A model generated the notes under the pieces. It saw only the letters and a list, made by a program, of their open reading frames with translations. It made no database searches and was not told the DNA's origin. DNA of 63,433 nucleotides, from contig JASDSW010000058.1 in assembly GCA_041441555.1 (NCBI GenBank), positions 1-63,433 of the forward strand. The letters are read 5' to 3'. The stretch is from Pseudaeromonas sp041441555 (GTDB lineage: Bacteria > Pseudomonadota > Gammaproteobacteria > Enterobacterales > Aeromonadaceae). Shown one piece after another: positions 1-8,704 of the stretch (the stretch's first letter is position 1; each line of letters starts with the position of its first letter). The position numbers and the translations under genes are program-made.

Positions 1-116
1 AACAGAACCATTTAAGTGTAGTCCTGAAGGGCTGAATCATGGTGGTAATCAGGTAATCACAAGATAACGATTGGGCTGAAGCACTCACGTCGTGCACTAG
101 TCCACCATCTGTCTAA

Positions 117-335
117 TCAATTCGACCTGGACATTTGCCAAGTCCACGGTGGACAGGAGAATTCAAACCAGGTCAATTTTTCGTAAGAACAACCGCAACA
201 GGGACAACTGAGACCTTTGCCGCCCATCAACTGGACACCGACCAAGCTCATCTTGATCCTTCGCCTAGGATTATTGCCGGCCTTTTCCACGTCACGCCAC
301 GGATACAATTCCTTTTGCTGCTCGTTCTTAGTCAT
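117..335 (-). CDS. Small Cys-rich protein in the repressor operon
   Basis: This is a 72-aa ORF that I do not assign to a named family. It carries a CPCCGC cluster around residues 44-49 and another Cys near residue 60, which could bind a metal such as zinc. The N-terminal half is basic (NPRRRIK). The ATG is preceded by AAGGA at five-base spacing. It starts 17 bases after the stop of the XRE repressor on the same strand, so the two genes probably share a transcript. The good ribosome binding site and the operon position argue that it is real. A chance ORF cannot be excluded, because it is short and no homologue was checked. Confidence 0.5.
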   Translation of the reverse strand: MTKNEQQKELYPWRDVEKAGNNPRRRIKMSLVGVQLMGGKGLSCPCCGCSYEKLTWFEFSCPPWTWQMSRSN

Positions 336-352
336 GTTGTCCTTAGGTCACA

Positions 353-592
353 TCAAGCGGGATCTTGCGGTTCCGGTACATGGACCATTAACTCCCCCAC
401 CGTACAGCCAAAGTAGTTACACAAGGCATCGACTGCAGCAGTGGTAGTGGAATGGCGGTTGGCCGGATTCTGCATTTTTGACAGTGATGTTCTGTTGACA
501 CCAGTTTTCTCTGCGACCTCGATGAGCGTGATTTTGCGTTGCTCCCGAAACTCCTTCTCCGCGATCAGTTCCTTCAGCCGAAATCGGATCAT
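353..592 (-). CDS. XRE-family repressor of the island
   Basis: This is a 79-aa DNA-binding protein with a single Cro/C1-type helix-turn-helix. The sequence ITLIEVAEKTGVNRTSLSKM fits helices 2 and 3, followed by the family's usual short helical tail (ALCNYFGCTVGELM). The start at 592 is preceded by AGGAG at five-base spacing; a longer reading frame to 658 would run through the control region and is unlikely. It is divergent from xis and int. Two inverted repeats in the shared region are its likely operators, so it probably represses xis-int transcription and perhaps its own. The small size without a protease or sensor domain is typical of regulators of islands and satellites. Confidence 0.85.
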   Translation of the reverse strand: MIRFRLKELIAEKEFREQRKITLIEVAEKTGVNRTSLSKMQNPANRHSTTTAAVDALCNYFGCTVGELMVHVPEPQDPA

Positions 593-631
593 AAAACTCC
601 TAAAGAAATATATTTCAAAAATAACACCAAA

Positions 632-648
632 TGTTCTTTGACAGAACA
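632..648. promoter_or_regulatory. Operator 1, inverted repeat
   Basis: TGTTCT and AGAACA form a 6-bp inverted repeat separated by five bases. Operator 2, centred 32 bp away, has the same core and spacing. The -35 element of the rightward promoter begins inside the spacer. This is probably bound by the XRE protein encoded at 353-592. Confidence 0.75.
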
Positions 649-666
649 CGCAAATCACCCTAATGT
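638..666 (+). promoter_or_regulatory. Sigma-70 promoter for xis-int
   Basis: A perfect -35 TTGACA (638-643) is followed after exactly 17 bases by TAATGT (661-666), a weak -10. The -35 lies in operator 1 and the -10 overlaps operator 2, so a repressor bound at either site would block RNA polymerase. It lies 46 bases upstream of the xis ATG. Confidence 0.65.
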
Positions 667-682
667 TCTCTCATAGAACATT
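662..682. promoter_or_regulatory. Operator 2, perfect inverted repeat
   Basis: AATGTTCT and AGAACATT form a perfect 8-bp inverted repeat with a five-base spacer. It shares the TGTTCT-N5-AGAACA core with operator 1 and lies about three helical turns from it, so two repressor dimers would sit on the same face of the DNA. It covers the -10 of the xis-int promoter. Confidence 0.8.
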
Positions 683-711
683 AAATCCATGTGGGAACAA
701 TGAGGTGCTCT

Positions 712-948
712 ATGAACAAAACATTGCTTACTGCGGACGAACTTGCTGAACGAATCAAGTTTAGCGCAGCTTACATCAATCATGGGCTCAAAAACACAGT
801 GTTCTTGGAGGGTACCCACTACATCCGACCTTTTGGCGGACGGAAAGTCTTCTACATCTGGGAAGCGATCGAGCAGGAGATGTACAAGCCGAGTAACCGT
901 CAGCTGTCGATGATTCCGATGGCCAACGGAGGTGTATGCCGTGGGTAG
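712..948 (+). CDS. Excisionase-like protein (Xis)
   Basis: This is a 78-aa protein of the excisionase type that usually precedes tyrosine integrases of islands. It has a winged-helix-like pattern: LLTADELAERIKFS as the helical part, then HYIRPFGGRKVFYIWEAIE as the wing and last helix. It would bend DNA at att and push the integrase toward excision. The ATG at 712 has GAGG six bases upstream; the GTG at 691 has no ribosome binding site. The stop at 946-948 overlaps the start of the integrase gene, so the two are translationally coupled. It is expressed from the promoter controlled by the XRE repressor. Confidence 0.8.
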   Translation: MNKTLLTADELAERIKFSAAYINHGLKNTVFLEGTHYIRPFGGRKVFYIWEAIEQEMYKPSNRQLSMIPMANGGVCRG

Positions 949-2122
949 CATCCGAAGCCGAGATGGCAAACTCTTTTTCGATTTCCACTACCAGCAGGTG
1001 CGCTGCCGCGAGCAGACCATGCTTAAGGACACCAAGCTCAACCGTAGTCGACTCGAAAAAGTCATGGAGGAGATAGAAGGAGCGATCCGTCTGGGGCGAT
1101 TCATCTATCGCGATTACTTTCCCAGCAGCAAACGCTGTGCAGAATTTGAGCGACTCGACCAAGAAACAAAAGAGCTGATCACCCGTTCACCGATAACGCC
1201 GCAGCTAATCGGCAATATGCCAACCTTCGCTACTTTCAGCCAACAATGGATGGCGGAAAATGAAGCATTTTGGAAGACAAGTCATAGCCTCAACATCAAC
1301 TCGATTTTTGAGCGCTACTTGTTGCCAAATTTCGGCTCTCAGCCAATCGATACGATCTCTCGTGCGGACATACTGAACTTTAGGGGCCGACTGGGCAAAG
1401 GATATACAGCCAGCAAGCGCAGCATCACCAATGACCGCATCAATCACATCATGACGCCGTTGCGATGTGTATTTAACGAGGCGGCGTTGCGTTGTGATTT
1501 TGAAAATCCGTTCCAGAACATTCGCCCACTGAAAATCAACAGAGGGTCAATTGAACCATTTTCTTTGGCCGAGGTTCGCACTTTTCTGGCCGGGGTACGT
1601 GCAGACTTTCAACCTTACTATACAGTTCGCTTTTTCACCGGTATGCGTACAGCGGAGATAGATGGTCTGCTCTGGCGCTACGTGGACTTCAATAAGCGGC
1701 AGATCCTGATCGAACAAGCCTTGGTCAATGGCAAAGTCGAAACACCGAAAACCCAATCATCCTATCGAGCTATTCAAATGTCAGAGCCTGTCTATCAGGC
1801 ATTGCTCAAACAGCGTGAAGCCACCCGCCACTATGATTATGTCTTTTGCAATGAAGCCGGCAATCCACTGGATCATCGCAATGTCACCAAGCGCATCTGG
1901 TACCCCACCCTGCTCGTGCTGGGTTTGACTCGGCGGAGGCCATACCAGACCCGCCACACCACAGCAACACTCTGGCTGGCCTCCGGAGAAAGCCCCGAGT
2001 GGATAGCCCAACAACTCGGGCACAGCACCACCAAGATGCTGTTTGAGGTCTACAGCCGTTTTATACCTAATGCGACACGCCAGGACGGCAGTGCCTTCAA
2101 TTCGCTGATTGCATCAACCTGA
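941..2122 (+). CDS. int: Tyrosine integrase of the island
   Basis: This is a 393-aa site-specific tyrosine recombinase that would insert and excise the island at tRNA-Val. The N-terminus (GSIRSRDGKLFFDF) fits an arm-type DNA-binding domain of the DUF3596 kind, followed by a core-binding domain at about residues 95-185. The catalytic residues are present: Arg in FFTGMRTAE (about 236), Lys near 270, YQTRH (about 335-339), GH (about 360-361) and Tyr in FEVYSRF (about 371). The first His of the HxxR motif is Tyr, a substitution seen in many phage integrases. GTG 941 is chosen because GGAGG ends eight bases before it; GTG 932 overlaps that site. It overlaps xis. Confidence 0.9.
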   Translation: MGSIRSRDGKLFFDFHYQQVRCREQTMLKDTKLNRSRLEKVMEEIEGAIRLGRFIYRDYFPSSKRCAEFERLDQETKELITRSPITPQLIGNMPTFATFSQQWMAENEAFWKTSHSLNINSIFERYLLPNFGSQPIDTISRADILNFRGRLGKGYTASKRSITNDRINHIMTPLRCVFNEAALRCDFENPFQNIRPLKINRGSIEPFSLAEVRTFLAGVRADFQPYYTVRFFTGMRTAEIDGLLWRYVDFNKRQILIEQALVNGKVETPKTQSSYRAIQMSEPVYQALLKQREATRHYDYVFCNEAGNPLDHRNVTKRIWYPTLLVLGLTRRRPYQTRHTTATLWLASGESPEWIAQQLGHSTTKMLFEVYSRFIPNATRQDGSAFNSLIAST

Positions 2123-2138
2123 GCATTGGAGAATGATG

Positions 2139-2993
2139 ATGAAACAACTCTGCTGGTTAACTAGGATCGAGCGCAGCGGCCACTTGCCCATTACGGTCTG
2201 CGAACTACTTTACGGCAACGACCCCATACAGGCCCTTTTGACGGCCGATACTGCATCTAGATATCCTTATGAAAGTGGGCTTGTCGAAATCAGCTATGAG
2301 ACCAACCGACAAGGACACATTATCATTGATGCGCTGGTAGCTATTCCAGCCAGGATCAGCTACGAACTGTATGCTGGTGCTATCCGCCAACTCAGTAGAG
2401 GCCACTTGCCGCTACTGAGTCGATTCGTTGGGTTACTGGGATTTATCACAGATCCTTGCCTGCAGCGGTTTGTGTCCTACTGGTCGACACACCCCGAGCA
2501 ATTCAACGCCTTCATTACCATGCCGGCCAGTTACCAAGACCATCATGCCTTCCCTCACGGCCTGTTGGTCCACAGTCTTGAGGTGGCTGAATTGGCATAT
2601 AGTAATGCACTGCGCTTGCATCATCCGGCCAAAGAGTGTCAGCTGGCACTTATTGCTGGCTTGTTCCATGACTTGGGCAAGATCTATAGCCAAACAGAAG
2701 CAGGGCTCCATAGCTACCAAACGGGTGCACATGAATGTTTGGGTTTTGCGTTGCTTGCCTCCCCCATGGAGGAATTGGCGCGTGAGGATTGGGATTGTCA
2801 CCGTATGCTATCGAGCATGTTGGCTCCATATTCCAAGCACCGCAGTGAACAATATGCCATTGAGGGCATCTTGAGAAATGCTGACCACAACTCATGCCAG
2901 TCGGCCCGTTCGCACATGCTATTTGAAGACAAACCGGCTCATTTTCGTTTCATCAAACACGGGGACCGCATGATCAGGAGACTCCCCACATGA
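2139..2993 (+). CDS. Stand-alone HD-domain protein (TraI_2-like)
   Basis: This is a 284-aa protein whose centre resembles the HD domain at the N-terminus of MobH/TraI_2 relaxases. It shows HHAFPHGLLVHS with a conserved His near 145 and an HD pair in GLFHDLGKIY near 177-178. Such domains bind metal and act on phosphoester bonds. The C-terminal helicase-like part of relaxases is absent and no mating genes are nearby, so this may be an accessory hydrolase or a remnant. It follows int by 16 bases on the same strand and is likely co-transcribed. Three ATG codons lie in a row (2133, 2136, 2139) after GGAG; the last has the best spacing. It is convergent with the recombinase trio. Confidence 0.65.
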   Translation: MKQLCWLTRIERSGHLPITVCELLYGNDPIQALLTADTASRYPYESGLVEISYETNRQGHIIIDALVAIPARISYELYAGAIRQLSRGHLPLLSRFVGLLGFITDPCLQRFVSYWSTHPEQFNAFITMPASYQDHHAFPHGLLVHSLEVAELAYSNALRLHHPAKECQLALIAGLFHDLGKIYSQTEAGLHSYQTGAHECLGFALLASPMEELAREDWDCHRMLSSMLAPYSKHRSEQYAIEGILRNADHNSCQSARSHMLFEDKPAHFRFIKHGDRMIRRLPT

Positions 2994-3038
2994 TCCGCCA
3001 GCAGACCTGGGGAAGTGCTGATTCTTGCAAACCAGTGC

Positions 3039-6000
3039 TTACAGGGACTTCAAGGTTGCAGATAGAATGAGCATGAGCTGCATCATCGACAAAAATGCCC
3101 GTTGTCTGCGTCCATGGCTCCCCAGCTTACTATTGAGTAGGCGCACCTCCATGACCCCTAAACCATCGTGCTTGGGCAAGTATGGCCAGTCTTGCTGCTT
3201 TCCCTCGTCTATCGGCACACCAGCTAGACCTGCGGATTGTAACAATCCATTCCATTGCCCCAATATATGCGTCTTTTGTGTGACCTCCGCACCCGGTAAT
3301 TGCAGCGTCAACTGAATATGACGCGCCTTAAAGCCCAGAGCACCACAAAGGGTCAAAAACTGTATGACTCGTCGACTACTTGGACTACGGATCAAATAAC
3401 CCCTCCCTGGGACCAGATACCTCAATATCTGACAGCCATCCTGGATCGTCTGCCAAGTCAACGTCCCGTCATCCAAGCCTGTCTGCAGCTGTCTAAATAG
3501 AAAGTTCAGAATCTGCAAGGAGTAGGAATCCCGCTTCACCTTTCTTAGCTGTTGCTCTTCAATCGCTTTTGGAGCTTGCATCTCTTCACCCTGTCGTTTT
3601 TCACGCTCTATCAATCGATGGATCCAAGGCGATAACGCAGGGATAAGGGGGAGACGTTTGCCCTGTCGTGGGCAATGCTTCTGTACTATGGCTGCATGAT
3701 CAAGCAACGCCCTTACCATCGCAGGCGAGACTCCCTCTTGATAGGCGACCTGTTCTGCTGTGCTCACCTGACAAGCCATCAAGATGGCAGCCCAGTCCAA
3801 AACCTGCAGTTGCCTGCAATGGCTGGAAACCTCAAGGCAGTGTTGCAGTTTTTTCACTGAAGCCAGACAGGAATCTGCGAGTACGGGCGGACTCACTGGT
3901 GCAACTAGCCGCTCTATTTCTCGGTTCTCGTATGTGAGTCGTTCTGCGAGGTTTTCACCCACATCCCTTCGAATGGCAAGACTACTGCGGCCCAATGTAT
4001 GGTTCAGTAATTTTTTAAGGGGAAGCTCTCGAGCCCCCAAAGCAAGATAGCCAGCAATATCCTTCAGATGAAGATAGCTACCTATCGTTGTCGTCGGCTC
4101 CTCGTGCCCCAGTAGATGGCAAAGCACATACTGTCCCTTTCGGCTATACCCCCGAAACCCTAACCGCTGATAGAGGCGCTCGATCGCAGCGTCGGAAAAA
4201 AATTCACCCTGAAACATCCCAAGTTGACGTCTTCCGACTTCTAATAGATCGCTATTCAGTCGAAACCATGTCCAGTTTGCAAAGCTGTGCCGTAAATGAT
4301 GCACCCTGAGTGTTCGATCACCTGTGTACTGGTGCATCAAATCTGTAATGAGCCGATAGGCCCGCTCTGTTCTGTCGAATGACTCAAACACTGGCGCACT
4401 AGGCGAATCCCCCCTCGCCCGCTGATACTGGACCCGAGCCCGAAGTTTAGACAGATGGGACGTTGGCCACAGCGCATCTAAAGGAAGCACACGGTTTGCA
4501 GCCGTAGACTTTAGCCCCCGTTTTTGATTACGACGAATGTGAAGATCAATGTAGTCATAGGTATTGGGAGATGGCTCTAACGGCAGAAAATCCAGATCCG
4601 CCAGTTGCAGGAACGCCGCCTCACTACGTCGCAAGCCGCTAAAAAAGCATAAGCAAAATAGAAGATGAGCATCTCGAGCGATAACATCCTGCTGCGTACT
4701 CAACCATCCCAGGATGGCCTCAGCATGCGATACAGACATGAGGTTGGCATCTACCTCACTGTGACTGACCGCAATATCCAACTCGGCGACAGGAAGCTCA
4801 GGAACCAACTCGGCGTCTCGTAAAAAGGTGGCGAAATAGAGCACAAACCCTTTTCTGGATGGCGACTTCACCGCGTCACTGGTTCGATTGAGTAGCTCCA
4901 CCCAGTCAACCCCATCGAGTTCACTTAATCGATAGCCGTTAAAATTCCCCAGAAATGCCGCACCGATGGTGGATACATAATCGACAATGGTCCCAGGTTT
5001 GAGTGACCGCTTTACCCGCCCACCATGCTTAAATAGAGAACGAGCCCACGCAACTAAAAACCAAAGGTAAGGAGCATCACTCGTAGCGTGCTGCTCCAAC
5101 CAATCGGTAAAGCCATTTACCAGCGTACTGCGACTAATTGCCAACGGAGCATTAGAAGACTTGCCTGGAGGCGGACGAAGCAGACTCATTATCCGCTTCA
5201 GCTCGCTCAATTGAGCTGTCACTGTACTGTAGCGCTCTTGGTGCAGTCGGCATTTCCAGGCTCGTTTCTCTCGGACTGTCAGAAGATCTTGGTTGACTGA
5301 CGCTATAACGCCACCACTGGGCACACACCTGTCCGTAACTAGCCGAACAAAGGTTTCCGGGTTGAGCAGTTGGCTTGGCAGATATCCCGTGTAGATCCCG
5401 TAGGCAATAGGGCTATAGCGAAGGGTATAGTCGATCTTACGAAGTAAACGCAGTTTAGATACACCGATGGTGTCATGGCGCCAATCAGACTGTCTCGATA
5501 GATAAAGGTTGACGTAGTAGATTGCGGGCCTGGCACCCGATACCGCCCCCCTAGGCTGAGCGCGTAGCCATTGCATCCAGAGAAGAGCCGCAGGATCAGG
5601 AAGAACATAGCGACACAGCTGCCCCTTGTACTCAAACTCAAGATAAACCAGCCCTTCGGCGTAGAACAATGGGGGAGCAGCAGCCAGAACGTGTATTGCC
5701 TGCTCCAAGGTCTCGACTCTGGCAAGGAAAAAGAGATAAAGCAGCAATCTGCCACGGAGATGGTCATTGGAGGGAAGCGAGCTAGGCCGATTCACTTCTC
5801 TCTGCAAGATGTCACATAATTTGGCGGCAGCATTTCCCAGAAGCAGGGTGTCTGGTCGTAAGATAGGCTTATCACGACGGAGCCGGATGATCGCAGGGAC
5901 CTTTGCCGATGTGAAACCACACATCTTTTGCCCATGCACCAAAATAGCATCGAGGATCTGCAGCTCAAGCGTTTGGACCTCTGGATCCGTTCTGAACTTG

Positions 6001-6218
6001 GCCACTACGCGTTTTAAAAAAACAGGCTCAAAATGAGTTGTCGATTGATTGAACTGTATCGTCTTGAACAAGCTCTTTAGGACATAGCTAAATTCTTCTG
6101 TTACCCGTTCTGCAAGTGGCGACTTATCCAGTTGTTGCTCAATAAGAAAGCATAACTCATCACGCTGTTCACTCTCATACAGATCCGTCAGGAAATCGAC
6201 GATGGTATGGCTTGCCAT
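3039..6218 (-). CDS. Very large tyrosine recombinase (trio, third gene)
   Basis: This is a 1059-aa tyrosine recombinase, more than twice the usual 300-450 aa. All catalytic positions can be seen: Arg530 (FFSGLRRSE), a Lys near 570, HHLRH at 640-644, LLGH at 702-705 and Tyr715 (GSYLHL). The spacing between HxxR and GH is enlarged by about 30 residues. About 480 residues precede the catalytic domain and about 340 follow it; the tail has an HTH-like stretch near 815-845 (TAEQVAYQEGVSPAMVRALL). It is therefore probably active in DNA cleavage and joining, with unusual accessory domains. The start has GGAGG four bases upstream and overlaps the preceding gene by 31 bases, implying translational coupling. 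The substrate is unknown. Confidence 0.8.
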   Translation of the reverse strand: MASHTIVDFLTDLYESEQRDELCFLIEQQLDKSPLAERVTEEFSYVLKSLFKTIQFNQSTTHFEPVFLKRVVAKFRTDPEVQTLELQILDAILVHGQKMCGFTSAKVPAIIRLRRDKPILRPDTLLLGNAAAKLCDILQREVNRPSSLPSNDHLRGRLLLYLFFLARVETLEQAIHVLAAAPPLFYAEGLVYLEFEYKGQLCRYVLPDPAALLWMQWLRAQPRGAVSGARPAIYYVNLYLSRQSDWRHDTIGVSKLRLLRKIDYTLRYSPIAYGIYTGYLPSQLLNPETFVRLVTDRCVPSGGVIASVNQDLLTVREKRAWKCRLHQERYSTVTAQLSELKRIMSLLRPPPGKSSNAPLAISRSTLVNGFTDWLEQHATSDAPYLWFLVAWARSLFKHGGRVKRSLKPGTIVDYVSTIGAAFLGNFNGYRLSELDGVDWVELLNRTSDAVKSPSRKGFVLYFATFLRDAELVPELPVAELDIAVSHSEVDANLMSVSHAEAILGWLSTQQDVIARDAHLLFCLCFFSGLRRSEAAFLQLADLDFLPLEPSPNTYDYIDLHIRRNQKRGLKSTAANRVLPLDALWPTSHLSKLRARVQYQRARGDSPSAPVFESFDRTERAYRLITDLMHQYTGDRTLRVHHLRHSFANWTWFRLNSDLLEVGRRQLGMFQGEFFSDAAIERLYQRLGFRGYSRKGQYVLCHLLGHEEPTTTIGSYLHLKDIAGYLALGARELPLKKLLNHTLGRSSLAIRRDVGENLAERLTYENREIERLVAPVSPPVLADSCLASVKKLQHCLEVSSHCRQLQVLDWAAILMACQVSTAEQVAYQEGVSPAMVRALLDHAAIVQKHCPRQGKRLPLIPALSPWIHRLIEREKRQGEEMQAPKAIEEQQLRKVKRDSYSLQILNFLFRQLQTGLDDGTLTWQTIQDGCQILRYLVPGRGYLIRSPSSRRVIQFLTLCGALGFKARHIQLTLQLPGAEVTQKTHILGQWNGLLQSAGLAGVPIDEGKQQDWPYLPKHDGLGVMEVRLLNSKLGSHGRRQRAFLSMMQLMLILSATLKSL

Positions 6219-8704
6219 CCGACCTCCGATAACATCTCATCCAAAATAGGAGCCACATAACGGCTGGCCTCTACATGACTTAATGCCGAGTAGTATCCCA
6301 AAGGGGTCTGCCCGGTCATCCAATGCCCCATCTGCCAATCGATCAACTCTGGCTCCACCTGCCTCTTGATCAACTGGCTCTTCATCCAATGGCGACCCGC
6401 ATTAGAAGGCAGCTTCAGTTCCTCAGGAAGAAAGCTCGTCAGCGCTTTGGGAAATAGATTCACCGCATGCCATTGTCGATTGACCTGCTTGAAATGAAAT
6501 AAGGGCCCCAGTTCACGCCGAGAGTTGCGAACAGACTGATACCACACAGAGGAGTCAGAAAGCCCTAACGCCAATAACACCTCATCCGCCTTGAGTAGCT
6601 GGTCAATAGTGTTAGCTAAGGCCGGCTCGATGCAACGCAGTAGCTCGGCAAGTGCGGCTAGGTGGGCAGCATAGAAGCCCAGTTGTTTTTCCAACAATTC
6701 CGGCATGCAGACCAAACGGGCATGAGTAAAGTCGCTGTCGTCCTTGTCACTGATCCCTAACAAACGATACGCCTGTAAATGCAACGACAAGGATGGCAGC
6801 GGGTTATATACAGCCCGATAGCCAGTCGAAAACATCAACAAATATGTTGTATAGGCCGCATATGCATTGTGATAACGGATGATGTCCTCAAGCGGAAACG
6901 TCAAGAACGGCTGAGACTGATCCACCCATCCAAGAAGATGCCGAACCAATGCTCTACATGTGTCCTGGGAGGGAGTAAATGTTGATCCAACCACCATTGG
7001 CTCATGCCAATACCGCACCTCAAAGAGAGTTGGACAATCAATTGTCGGATCTGCTGCCCGTATGTATTGAGAGATCTCCAGCCATAACCTGTGCAGCGTT
7101 CCAACTCGCTGCTCATCCTCGAGACAGGCATAACTCCTGGATACACGAGTGCGACTCAGCGCAAGCTGATAGCTGAAGTCGAGCACAACCGGGTCGACCG
7201 TGCCCATAGCGAAACAAAAGCGGTCTAAGAAGGAAGAAATTTTATCGAGGCTGATCCTGCTTCCACGTTGCAGATGATCAGAATATTTCTTTAAACGCTT
7301 TGCCAGCAGTTCGGCTGTCAACGTATCCGGCAATAAGGGGGCAAGCCCCCCATTGTAGTGCCCAGACAGCAACGAGATGAAGAATCGTGGACAGGCAGTG
7401 AACACATGATCAGCTGTGACTATCAGACCACGCCTTTGATCATCTAGCCCGCGTTTTGCGGAATAGGAAACAGGGAAGCTCCACCAACCATTTCCTTCTG
7501 GATCCAGGTAGAGACCAGATGTCACATCATGCAAATCATCAAATACATGCAGTTGAGCCAACTCCCCAAGGGGTTTACCCAACAGCAACATGGCCCAAAA
7601 TGCTAACGTGGTGGCATGCTGGCTACTCTGTAGAAATCGGATGAAACGTGCCAGGTCACCAGCTTTAAGCAGCTCTGTATTTTGCAGACAGACATTCTGC
7701 CCTCGACGCACTTTATTGGTGACATCGATATTTTTCTTCCGATTCAGCGCCCGGTCAAACACCCTCTCAATATCTGGGATCTCCTTTGTATCCCGCTCTT
7801 CAGTAAACCGACCTTCGACTTCTATAAATGTCTGCAGCGGAAAAAAATCATCCGTCTCAACACCCTCAGGATCCAGCACGTCTAGCAGACTCGGCAGCAG
7901 TTCTTGCAAAGCGCCATCGCATCCTTGAACAACGGACTTCTGAGTACGATTGAAACGTCTGGCTATCATTTTGTTATAGCGATGGATCCGGTTACCCCTT
8001 CGACCGCCCCCCCAGTTGCCAAGGAAGAAATGCACCAAGGTACGCATATAGTCGTTGTTTTTTTTCTCAAGCCTATTGCCACCATCCTTGCAATAACGAT
8101 CTATCCGCAACGCTAACCTCTCGATACTGGAAAGGTCATCCTGAGTTAGGCATGCGGTTAATCCTTGAAAATCTAGGTTTCTGGCATCAAAGAGCAATCG
8201 ACTAGCTGAGCAAACTAGCTGCTCACGGGTTTGACTTTTAGTATTAAATGCCGGGTCAGTCAGTTCGACCAGTGTCTTATAGTAGTGTTCAATGAAAAGG
8301 AGCTGTACGCTTCTTGCTTTGGAGTCTCTACTGTATTTGGTCAGGCGAAATAGCCAAGCGTAACATGGGGATATTTCACACCAACCGCTACCCATTCTTT
8401 GGTCCCAAAAAAAATCTTCTTGTTTAGGATCCGATATCGAGATCTGAAAGCCAAGAGCGGGCAAAAACCAGGATGGTAATTCAAAGATACGTTCGAGCTG
8501 CACTTTTGCAGCGGCATCCTGTGAATAATTATTCAGCGCCCATAGGATATGACCGAGCCCGCGCATAGTAGCTGGAGCCTGTATTTTTTCCAGCCAGGGA
8601 ATCAACACTTCCTCGATTTCAAACGATTCGAGCTCAAATCCAGTCTGACTAGCGTACCGGCTAAAATGCTGGACCAGGTCTGGTAACAGCTCCCAGCCTG
8701 TCAT
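6188..8704 (-). CDS. Degenerate recombinase-like protein (trio, second gene)
   Basis: This is an 838-aa protein distantly related to tyrosine recombinases. Near residue 377 LLLGKPLGEL stands where LLxGxRxGEL would be expected, with Lys in place of the first catalytic Arg. Near the C-terminus NAGRHW (about 768-773), WQMGHW (about 791-796) and GYYS (about 803-806) resemble box II and the Tyr region, but the Lys/Arg set is incomplete. It may be a catalytically impaired partner of the 1059-aa enzyme. ATG 8704 overlaps the stop of the first gene (TGATG), and its own 3' end overlaps the third gene. A GTG at 8707 is an alternative start. Low similarity makes the relationship tentative. Confidence 0.6.
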   Translation of the reverse strand: MTGWELLPDLVQHFSRYASQTGFELESFEIEEVLIPWLEKIQAPATMRGLGHILWALNNYSQDAAAKVQLERIFELPSWFLPALGFQISISDPKQEDFFWDQRMGSGWCEISPCYAWLFRLTKYSRDSKARSVQLLFIEHYYKTLVELTDPAFNTKSQTREQLVCSASRLLFDARNLDFQGLTACLTQDDLSSIERLALRIDRYCKDGGNRLEKKNNDYMRTLVHFFLGNWGGGRRGNRIHRYNKMIARRFNRTQKSVVQGCDGALQELLPSLLDVLDPEGVETDDFFPLQTFIEVEGRFTEERDTKEIPDIERVFDRALNRKKNIDVTNKVRRGQNVCLQNTELLKAGDLARFIRFLQSSQHATTLAFWAMLLLGKPLGELAQLHVFDDLHDVTSGLYLDPEGNGWWSFPVSYSAKRGLDDQRRGLIVTADHVFTACPRFFISLLSGHYNGGLAPLLPDTLTAELLAKRLKKYSDHLQRGSRISLDKISSFLDRFCFAMGTVDPVVLDFSYQLALSRTRVSRSYACLEDEQRVGTLHRLWLEISQYIRAADPTIDCPTLFEVRYWHEPMVVGSTFTPSQDTCRALVRHLLGWVDQSQPFLTFPLEDIIRYHNAYAAYTTYLLMFSTGYRAVYNPLPSLSLHLQAYRLLGISDKDDSDFTHARLVCMPELLEKQLGFYAAHLAALAELLRCIEPALANTIDQLLKADEVLLALGLSDSSVWYQSVRNSRRELGPLFHFKQVNRQWHAVNLFPKALTSFLPEELKLPSNAGRHWMKSQLIKRQVEPELIDWQMGHWMTGQTPLGYYSALSHVEASRYVAPILDEMLSEVGWQAIPSSIS

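Noticed and set aside
38..45. CATGGTGG at the left edge as a possible left att site
   Set aside because: Only eight bases match the tRNA-Val core and the surroundings show no tRNA half, so a chance match is more likely.
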